In this document: piece by piece, positions 1-4,127 of the stretch
How the letters are laid out: each line of letters opens with the position of its first letter
Position numbering within the stretch: position 1 is the first letter of the stretch
Assembly (NCBI GenBank): GCA_947624125.1
Contig: CANQIY010000059.1
Location: 1-6,317, forward strand
DNA from: an uncultured Bacilli bacterium
Lineage (GTDB): Bacteria > Bacillota_I > Bacilli_A > RF39 > UBA660
Length of the DNA stretch: 6,317 nt
Reading direction: 5' to 3'
The notes under the pieces: model-generated
Told to the model about the DNA's origin: nothing
The model's input: only the letters and a program-made list of their open reading frames with translations
The model's database searches: none
Translations under genes and position numbers: made by a program

Positions 1-75
1 GGCTGAAGAGGCGCCCCTGCTAAGGGTGTAGGATGGGTAACTGTCGCGAGAGTTCAAATCTCTCCTGCTCCGCCA
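1..75 (+). tRNA. tRNA-Ser(GCU), 5' end cut by window edge
   Basis: This is the 3' part of a class II tRNA; the 5' acceptor strand and much of the D arm lie before base 1. The anticodon stem is 12-16 with 24-28, closing a seven-base loop (17-23) with anticodon GCT at 19-21, which reads serine codons AGC/AGU. A long variable region (29-47) is typical of tRNA-Ser and tRNA-Leu. The T arm is GAGAG (48-52), loop TTCAAAT (53-59) and CTCTC (60-64). The acceptor 3' strand is 65-71, the discriminator is G72, and CCA is encoded at 73-75. Identity is clear; only the missing 5' end limits the call. Confidence 0.96.
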
Positions 76-126
76 TATTGCAATTTAACCCCTGTTTTAT
101 GGGGTTTTATTATGCAATATATTTTT
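75..126 (+). terminator. intrinsic terminator after tRNA-Ser
   Basis: There are two nested helices. The inner one is AACCCC (87-92) with GGGGTT (101-106), with an 8-nt loop. The outer one is ATATTGCA (75-82) with TGCAATAT (113-120), an exact 8-bp match. The outer helix is followed by ATTTTT (121-126). Its position directly after the encoded CCA fits termination of the tRNA transcript. Read on the minus strand it lacks a T tract, so it is probably not a terminator for the toxin gene. Confidence 0.75.
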
Positions 127-207
127 CAAACACACTACGAAACACACTTTTATACATTGTTTATTAAAATTGCCATTTCTACTAGTTCATTTTTATATAA
201 ATGAATG

Positions 208-576
208 TTATTCTTTCATTATATTTTTAATAAATTTATTAACTTTAATTATAATCAAATTAATATGTGAAATATCTAAAGTGACATTATAAGATTTAAT
301 TAATCTTTGAGTTGATATCGTTCTTATTTGGTCTAATAATGCTATCGAATCGGTTTTATCAATATAAATTAAATTTTGATATTTTAACTCATTATGATTA
401 CGACTATTAAATGCTTCTATATTTTTAAAATGTTTTTCTTTTGGGCTAGTAAGAGGTATACAGAACACCATATTCTTTACCTTAGGAATGGTAAATATTA
501 TGCCTAAATGTATATTATTTATTTCTGAACCTCTATTCCCTTTAAAGTCTATATAATATATTTCTCCATTTTTCAT
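208..576 (-). CDS. MazF/PemK-like endoribonuclease toxin (putative type III toxin)
   Basis: A 122-residue protein with MazF/PemK-fold signatures in order: GEIYYIDF (4-11), GSE (16-18), a beta strand IHLGIIF (22-28), PLTSPKEKH (41-49), and the hallmark DSIALLDQIRTISTQRL (76-92). Family members are small dimeric SH3-barrel ribonucleases that cut mRNA or their own RNA antitoxin. The Arg-Pro normally found after GSE is His23-Leu24 here; Thr43 is retained as the likely second active-site residue. An in-frame TTG six codons upstream (594) would extend the protein. The ATG at 576 is preferred because AGGGGG lies 7 nt before it and would fall inside the coding region if TTG were used. No protein antitoxin gene lies on either side. 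Instead an RNA repeat array and terminator sit immediately upstream on the same strand, as in ToxIN, CptIN and TenpIN loci. The fold is confident; type III assignment is inference. Confidence 0.85.
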   Translation of the reverse strand: MKNGEIYYIDFKGNRGSEINNIHLGIIFTIPKVKNMVFCIPLTSPKEKHFKNIEAFNSRNHNELKYQNLIYIDKTDSIALLDQIRTISTQRLIKSYNVTLDISHINLIIIKVNKFIKNIMKE

Positions 577-583
577 TAAATTA

Positions 584-589
584 CCCCCT
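584..589 (-). promoter_or_regulatory. ribosome binding site fixing the toxin start
   Basis: On the minus strand AGGGGG is followed by a 7-nt spacer and ATG at 576. This strong site decides the ATG over the upstream in-frame TTG at 594. It lies just downstream of the hairpin terminator at 597-626, so the toxin is translated only from read-through transcripts or from RNA cleaved after the repeats. Confidence 0.85.
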
Positions 590-596
590 AACAATT

Positions 597-626
597 GAAA
601 AAGGAACCCTAATAATAGAGTTCCTT
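597..626 (-). terminator. intrinsic terminator between RNA repeats and toxin gene
   Basis: On the minus strand AAGGAAC (626-620) pairs with GTTCCTT (607-601), followed by a run of five T (602-598), which overlaps the stem. It lies about 20 nt before the toxin ATG and after the two tandem repeats. In known type III systems a leaky terminator in this position sets a high ratio of antitoxin RNA to toxin mRNA. The stem is modest in GC, so partial read-through is plausible. Its sequence (AGGAAC, then TATTAG) also resembles the 3' half of the upstream repeats. Confidence 0.7.
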
Positions 627-633
627 AAACATT

Positions 634-679
634 GAATAGACTAATATGTTCCTCGAAGTTTCTCTTCACAATGCTATTC
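634..679 (-). repeat. RNA repeat unit 2 (transcribed second)
   Basis: Read on the minus strand, GAATAG (679-674) pairs with CTATTC (639-634), an exact 6-bp helix at the same place as the GACTG/CAGTC helix of unit 1. Inside lie CATTGTGAAG, a hairpin GAAG-AGAAA-CTTC (667-655), and the conserved GAGGAACATATTAGT. Helix sequences differ from unit 1 while the single-stranded parts are almost identical. Confidence 0.85.
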
Positions 680-694
680 TTGATGTTATAATCA

Positions 695-739
695 GACTGA
701 CTAATATGTTCCTCGAACAAAGTTCTTCACAACGCAGTC
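695..739 (-). repeat. RNA repeat unit 1 (transcribed first)
   Basis: Read on the minus strand, GACTG (739-735) pairs with CAGTC (699-695). Between them lies conserved CGTTGTGAAG, then a small hairpin GAAC-TTT-GTTC (725-715), then conserved GAGGAACATATTAGT. The core GACTAATATGTTCCTCGAA (plus strand, 699-717) is identical to 639-657. The GTTGTGAAG segment matches the second unit with one difference. Confidence 0.85.
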
Positions 740-748
740 AATTACAAC

Positions 749-770
749 TTGTGATAATATACTACCACAA
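749..770. promoter_or_regulatory. operator-like 22-bp imperfect palindrome over the -10
   Basis: TTGTGATAATA (749-759) faces TACTACCACAA (760-770). The arms match at 9 of 11 positions and both mismatches are purine/pyrimidine transitions. It covers the -10 of the minus-strand promoter, so a dimeric regulator bound here would block transcription of the RNA repeats and toxin. No regulator gene is visible nearby, so the role is speculative. Confidence 0.35.
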
Positions 771-787
771 ATTTGATAGAAAATCAA
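759..787 (-). promoter_or_regulatory. minus-strand promoter for RNA repeats and toxin
   Basis: On the minus strand the -35 TTGATT (787-782) and -10 TAGTAT (764-759) are separated by exactly 17 nt. A TG one base before the -10 (TGGTAGTAT) makes it an extended -10. The predicted start near 752 puts the first repeat unit about 12 nt downstream. AT-rich DNA gives many chance -10 matches, but the spacing, extended element and position together favour this one. Confidence 0.6.
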
Positions 788-801
788 TAATTTTGATTTT
801 C
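779..801. repeat. 8-bp perfect inverted repeat over the -35
   Basis: GAAAATCA (779-786) and TGATTTTC (794-801) are exact inverted copies with a 7-nt spacer. The left arm contains the -35 of the minus-strand promoter. It could be a second operator or a chance AT-rich palindrome. No T tract follows it on either strand, so it is not read as a terminator. Confidence 0.4.
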
Positions 802-968
802 CTAACTCTATTATATGCAATTTTAATTAAAATATATATATTTAAATACCTATACTATCGTACTTATGTTTATTTGTTTTTTTAATGGACATTTTCTGTG
901 TTTGATTTGTATAATTTATATCCATTTTCATCACTTATTTCTTATTGCACCTTTATAACACTTTCCAT

Positions 969-1019
969 AAAAAAGTAAGGTTTGTAAGCTTATATATTAG
1001 GTACAATAAGCAACCTTAC
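969..1019 (-). terminator. strong hairpin with minus-strand T tract, no assigned gene
   Basis: GTAAGGTT (975-982) pairs with AACCTTAC (1012-1019), 8 bp. After a 5-nt bulge (983-987), GCTTAT (988-993) pairs with ATAAGC (1006-1011), leaving a 12-nt loop. On the minus strand the stem runs directly into six T (974-969), a textbook intrinsic terminator. On the plus strand it is followed only by CTTTTC. No minus-strand gene that would need it is visible upstream, so it may end a small RNA or be left over from a lost gene. Confidence 0.65.
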
Positions 1020-1239
1020 CTTTTCTATTATATTATATTTTTTTCTTTTTATAAAGACTATTTTCAAACTTTTTGTTTGTCAACAGACAGATAGGCTTAA
1101 ATCCTCTATTTATTGAATAAATTACTATGACTACCAGTTGCAAAAAGCAATAATAATAACTCGTCATTTTCTTTATACTAAGTTATATATACTATACACT
1201 TAAATATTTTTAGAATATAAAATATTAAAGGAGTATATT
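1020..1239. other. AT-rich intergenic stretch, no supported gene
   Basis: No convincing coding sequence is seen on either strand. It contains a 15-bp palindrome ATTTATTGAATAAAT (1108-1122), a small hairpin TTGC-AAAAA-GCAA (1138-1150), and a minus-strand TTGACA (1083-1078) with a poor TAGTCT 17 nt on (1060-1055). TATACT hexamers at 1174 and 1188 could be -10 elements for the gene at 1240, but neither has a good -35. Confidence 0.5.
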
Positions 1240-1470
1240 ATGACCAAAAATAGTTTAAAAAGTGTTGTAACTTTTATTGTAATCGGGGCATTAACCTTAT
1301 CATTTCTTTTTGTAGTTATTATGTATTGTGATGAAAGAATAGCAAACCATATCGTTTCGACCTTTTTAACCATCGCAACCTCTATTATTGGGTTTTATAT
1401 TGGCTATCAAAATAATAAAAATACAAGTAATAAAGATTCAGAAACCGTAAAAGTTGACAAAGAATTGTAA
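1240..1470 (+). CDS. small two-helix membrane protein, unknown function
   Basis: A 76-residue protein that I do not recognise as a named family. It has two hydrophobic segments: residues about 8-29 and about 37-57, the second ending in GFYIGYQ. A short acidic turn (DER, 31-33) lies between them, and a 19-residue hydrophilic charged tail follows. The start is supported by AAAGGAG (1227-1233) 6 nt before ATG. Size and topology resemble small phage or accessory membrane proteins, including holin-like ones, but no motif settles this. It stands alone: the next gene has its own promoter 46 nt after the stop. The good ribosome site and clean helix pattern make a real gene likely; the function is open. 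Confidence 0.7.
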   Translation: MTKNSLKSVVTFIVIGALTLSFLFVVIMYCDERIANHIVSTFLTIATSIIGFYIGYQNNKNTSNKDSETVKVDKEL

Positions 1471-1516
1471 ATATAACATTGTTTGACATGTTTTACCTAT
1501 TTGGATTTTCTATAGT

Positions 1517-1545
1517 TTGACTTAACTAAAATAATATATTATAAT
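1517..1545 (+). promoter_or_regulatory. sigma-A-type promoter for the surface protein gene
   Basis: TTGACT (1517-1522), a 17-nt spacer, and a perfect TATAAT (1540-1545). The predicted start near 1552 leaves a leader of only about 18 nt before the ATG at 1570. This is one of the best promoter matches in the window. Confidence 0.8.
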
Positions 1546-1569
1546 CAAAATAGAAAGTAGAAGATAACG

Positions 1570-2571
1570 ATGAAAGATAAAAAAGTATTAATAACAACAA
1601 TAGGAATATTATTAGTTTTAATAGGAAGTATATTTTTCATTAAAAATAGAGCATTAAATACTGAAGAAAATATAACTCTTACGGAAGATACCTTATTAGC
1701 TTTTTATATAAAACAAGAAGATGGCACTTATAAAGAAACACCTCCCAATGGTAATAAATGGCCAGACGGAAATTATCGTTTAAATTATGCTTTATCAGGA
1801 TGTGTTGATAGTAGTGGTGAAAAAATTCCTCAATCATTTTCATATGCCTCAAAGGATAGAAAAATAGTATTTACAACTAATCGCGCAACTTTTTGTTATT
1901 TATATTTTGATGAAGATAATGAAGCTCCAGCCATTAAGAGCTTTGATATTGATAAAGATTATACCAATAGCCTTACTAATTCCTTTTACTTAGATTGGGA
2001 AGATGATGATGTAGCTAGTTATTGCATAACAACAAATACAACAACAGAAGGATGTGATTGGCAACCAGTTGTAAGTGGCCAACAAAGTATAACAGCATCA
2101 TTTACCTTAGAAGATAATGAAGCTCCGAGTACATGGAATGCTTTTATAAAAGATAGCGCTGATAATGAATCGGAGTTACGAAGTGATAATATAGTTTATG
2201 ACAAAACGCCACCTACATTTGATATTAGTAAAGGTGGAGGAAGCTATTATGACTTAACTGTTAAAGTTTCCAATGAAAAAGATAATTTAAGTGGAGTAGA
2301 TTATACTAAAATTTATTATAAACGAGATAATAATGCTTGGGAAATAGATAATAAATTAACACATCAATTTAATAATTTATCTCAATCAACTACGTACAAA
2401 TTTTATGTTAAATTATGTGATAAGGCTGGTAACTGTTCATCTGATGATAAGTATGCATCATTAACAACTAATAGAAAAAGTTTAAGACCTAGTCTTGGTG
2501 GTGAGGAATATTGTTGCGTTGGTATTGGTGCTGGGGGAGATAATTGCATAGGATGGATATTTTGTGATTAG
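1570..2571 (+). CDS. membrane-anchored extracellular protein with Ig/FnIII-like domains
   Basis: A 333-residue protein. Residues 1-5 are positively charged and 6-24 form one hydrophobic helix without a lipobox Cys, so it is a signal anchor or signal peptide. An N-terminal module (about 30-115) is followed by two tandem beta-rich domains (about 121-210 and 216-300). Their boundaries are marked by D-x-E/T-A/P-P motifs: DNEAP at 116-120 and DKTPP at 211-215. DNEAP also recurs at 182-186 inside the first domain. The domains end alike, FIKDSADNES and YVKLCDKAGNCS, as in Ig/FnIII-like repeats of Gram-positive surface proteins. Ten cysteines fall mostly in close pairs (78/109, 152/162, 283/289, 315/316 with 326/332), suggesting extracytoplasmic disulfides. 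The last 25 residues are Gly/Cys-rich. There is no LPXTG sorting signal. The Shine-Dalgarno is weak (AGAAG). The specific function is unknown. Confidence 0.85.
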   Translation: MKDKKVLITTIGILLVLIGSIFFIKNRALNTEENITLTEDTLLAFYIKQEDGTYKETPPNGNKWPDGNYRLNYALSGCVDSSGEKIPQSFSYASKDRKIVFTTNRATFCYLYFDEDNEAPAIKSFDIDKDYTNSLTNSFYLDWEDDDVASYCITTNTTTEGCDWQPVVSGQQSITASFTLEDNEAPSTWNAFIKDSADNESELRSDNIVYDKTPPTFDISKGGGSYYDLTVKVSNEKDNLSGVDYTKIYYKRDNNAWEIDNKLTHQFNNLSQSTTYKFYVKLCDKAGNCSSDDKYASLTTNRKSLRPSLGGEEYCCVGIGAGGDNCIGWIFCD

Positions 2572-2588
2572 CTTTTATTAGAATTTAA

Positions 2589-2617
2589 TTGACTAAAATT
2601 AAAAAAAGTAATAAAAT
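2589..2617 (+). promoter_or_regulatory. sigma-A-type promoter of the hisS-aspS-asnS operon
   Basis: TTGACT (2589-2594), a 17-nt spacer, and TAAAAT (2612-2617). Transcription should start near 2624, just before Stem I of the T-box leader. It begins 18 nt after the upstream stop codon, and no clear terminator separates the two genes, so some read-through from upstream is possible. Confidence 0.7.
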
Positions 2618-2635
2618 AAAACTATATTAATTTTC

Positions 2636-2823
2636 TATGGAAAGACGAGTAATTAATAAGAAATATTTAAAAGAGAAGACGGTTGGTGGAAAAGTCTAAA
2701 TAACTTAATAAATGAAGACACTTTCAAAATTAGAAACGCTTAGAAAGCGATAAATAATAAAGACCTAGAAATAAGGTGGTACCGCTGGGGATTATTCCTC
2801 GCCCTTATGTTTCTAGGTTTTTC
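2636..2823 (+). promoter_or_regulatory. T-box riboswitch leader, Asp specifier GAC overlapping His CAC
   Basis: Stem I is closed by GAAAG (2640-2644) with CTTTC (2721-2725). The specifier loop has AGTA (2648-2651) opposite GAA (2714-2716), and the canonical GAA-NNN-A alignment puts GAC (Asp) at 2717-2719. CAC (His) overlaps at 2719-2721. The distal arm is AGAC (2677-2680) with GTCT (2694-2697), around a GGTTGGTGG loop typical of T-boxes. The T-box is AAGGTGGTACCGCTG (2773-2787). In the antiterminator AAGG pairs with CCTT (2803-2806), and TGGT (2777-2780) is the bulge that captures the uncharged tRNA NCCA end. Family logic: uncharged tRNA stabilises the antiterminator and raises expression of the synthetase genes. 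The 5' limit is approximate. Confidence 0.95.
2764..2822 (+). terminator. T-box regulated terminator
   Basis: CCTAGAAA (2764-2771) pairs with TTTCTAGG (2810-2817), and TAAGG (2772-2776) pairs with CCTTA (2803-2807). Five T follow (2818-2822). The TAAGG segment is shared with the antiterminator, so the structures compete or interconvert. Without uncharged tRNA, transcription should stop here, about 30 nt before hisS. Confidence 0.85.
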
Positions 2824-2852
2824 TTTTGAATATTAGAAAAGGAAGGTAAAAA

Positions 2853-4115
2853 ATGATAACAAAACCAAAAGGAACAATGGATTTAGTAGGAAAGGATGCT
2901 TTATTATATACATATATTTCACATGTAGTAAGTAATATGATGACTAGTTATAATTATGAATTAATAAGAACACCTTTATTTGAAAATAGTGAATTATTTC
3001 ATCGGAGTGTGGGAAAATCAAGCGATATTGTTCGGAAAGAAACATATGATTTTCAAGATAAAGGGGAACGTAATTTAACTTTAAGACCTGAAGGAACCGC
3101 GGGAATAGTTCGAAGTTTTATTGAAAATAAAATGTATGCTAGTCCGGATACGAAAAAATTTTATTATAATGGTACAATGTATCGTTATGAAAGACCTCAA
3201 ACAGGAAGAATGCGAGAATTTACCCAATTTGGGGTAGAGGTATTAGGTAGTAATGACCCCATCATTGATGCCGAAGTTATTAGTTTACAATACCGAATCT
3301 TAGAAGAATTACATATTAGTGATTTACAAGTAAATATTAATTCTTTAGGTGATGAAGAATCACGCCTTAAATATCGGGAAGCTTTAGTTAAATATTTAGA
3401 GCCGCATAAAGATGAACTTTGTCCTGACTGTCAAGAAAGACTTAAAATTAATCCACTAAGATGTCTTGACTGTAAAATTGATGGAGAAAAAGATGTTATT
3501 AAAAAGGCTCCGAAAACAATTGATTATTTAAATGAAGATAGTAAAAAAAGATTTAATAAAGTTTTAGAATATTTAGATTTATTAGAGGTCGATTATGAAG
3601 TTAATCCATCTATTGTAAGAGGTCTTGATTATTATGACCATACTGTTTTTGAAATTGTTTCTCTAAGTAATGTTAGTAATGAACACAGTGTTCTAGGAGC
3701 AGGTGGTCGATATAATAAACTTATTAAAGAATTAGATGGTCCGGATAGTTATGGCATTGGTTTTGCTTGTGGAGTAGAAAGAATTATTGAAATATTAAAA
3801 ACAATTGATTTATATAATAATTTAGAACCGCAAATTGACTGTTTTGTAATGTATGTATCTGAAGAAGAAAAACTTCATGCTTTAACAATAACCCAAAATT
3901 TACGTTTAAATGGTGTTATATGTGAAACAGATAGTCAAAATAAAGGTTTAAAAGGTCAATTTAAGGAAGCCGATAGATTAAATAGTAAATATTTAATTAT
4001 CTTAAATAATGAAGATTTAAAAAAGGGATTAGTTAATGTTAAAGATAATGCAACCAAAGAAGAAGAAAAAATAGATATTGATGAAATAGTAGAATACATC
4101 ATTGGTAATTTGTAA
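2853..4115 (+). CDS. hisS: histidine--tRNA ligase (HisRS)
   Basis: A cytoplasmic class II synthetase that charges tRNA-His with histidine using ATP. At 420 residues it is full length for bacterial HisRS. Visible signatures: N-terminal KGTMDL (6-11), TLRPEGTAGIVR (76-87), the motif 2 region MYRYERPQTGRMREFTQFGVE (109-129), the HisA motif VRGLDYYDHTVFE (255-267), and the motif 3 region GAGGRYNKL then GIGFACGVERI (282-311). The C-terminal anticodon-binding domain is about 326-420. The insertion domain carries C190-P-D-C193 and C204-L-D-C207, which could bind a metal. AGGAAGG (2840-2846), 6 nt before ATG, supports the start. It is the first gene after the T-box leader, and aspS starts 12 nt after its stop. 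Confidence 0.97.
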   Translation: MITKPKGTMDLVGKDALLYTYISHVVSNMMTSYNYELIRTPLFENSELFHRSVGKSSDIVRKETYDFQDKGERNLTLRPEGTAGIVRSFIENKMYASPDTKKFYYNGTMYRYERPQTGRMREFTQFGVEVLGSNDPIIDAEVISLQYRILEELHISDLQVNINSLGDEESRLKYREALVKYLEPHKDELCPDCQERLKINPLRCLDCKIDGEKDVIKKAPKTIDYLNEDSKKRFNKVLEYLDLLEVDYEVNPSIVRGLDYYDHTVFEIVSLSNVSNEHSVLGAGGRYNKLIKELDGPDSYGIGFACGVERIIEILKTIDLYNNLEPQIDCFVMYVSEEEKLHALTITQNLRLNGVICETDSQNKGLKGQFKEADRLNSKYLIILNNEDLKKGLVNVKDNATKEEEKIDIDEIVEYIIGNL

Positions 4116-4127
4116 GGAGAAAAGATT

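Larger units (their letters stand above)
601..752 (-). ncRNA. putative tandem-repeat RNA antitoxin
   Basis: A minus-strand transcript of about 150 nt is predicted from the promoter at 759-787 to the terminator at 601-626. It contains two copies of a structured unit (739-695, then 679-634), offset by exactly 60 nt at their shared 19-base core. Each unit has a closing helix and an inner hairpin whose sequences differ between copies yet still pair, which supports a selected RNA structure. No frame encodes a plausible protein. Repeat RNA, terminator, then a MazF-fold toxin is the layout of ToxI, CptI and TenpI RNA antitoxins. The 5' end is estimated from promoter spacing. Alternatives are an unrelated sRNA pair or a structured leader that attenuates the toxin gene. 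Confidence 0.65.

Noticed and set aside
186..205. Hairpin TTCATTT/AAATGAA just after the toxin stop codon
   Set aside because: The arms match exactly but are AT-rich, and no T tract follows on the minus strand, so it cannot be called a terminator for the toxin gene.
634..717. CRISPR array as an explanation for the 60-nt-spaced direct repeats
   Set aside because: Only two copies, arms that covary, similarity extending into part of the intervening sequence, no cas genes, and a toxin gene with terminator immediately downstream. A structured repeat RNA explains the data better.
646..885. A plus-strand reading frame of 79 codons
   Set aside because: It has no ribosome site, runs across the two minus-strand RNA repeats (so the same NMFLE-like peptide recurs), and its C-terminal half is low-complexity Ile/Tyr/Leu from AT-rich DNA. 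It is best read as a chance frame.
842..931. A minus-strand frame of 29 codons upstream of the repeat RNA, checked as a possible protein antitoxin
   Set aside because: Too short, no close ribosome site, separated from the toxin by a promoter, the repeats and a terminator, and no MazE-like or AbrB-like pattern.
1483..1488. TTGACA as a second promoter -35 upstream of the surface protein gene
   Set aside because: No acceptable -10 lies 16-18 nt downstream; the TTGACT/TATAAT pair at 1517-1545 is far better.
1475..1494. AACAT/ATGTT hairpin after the small membrane protein gene
   Set aside because: Only five weak base pairs and a four-T run; below what would be trusted as a terminator.
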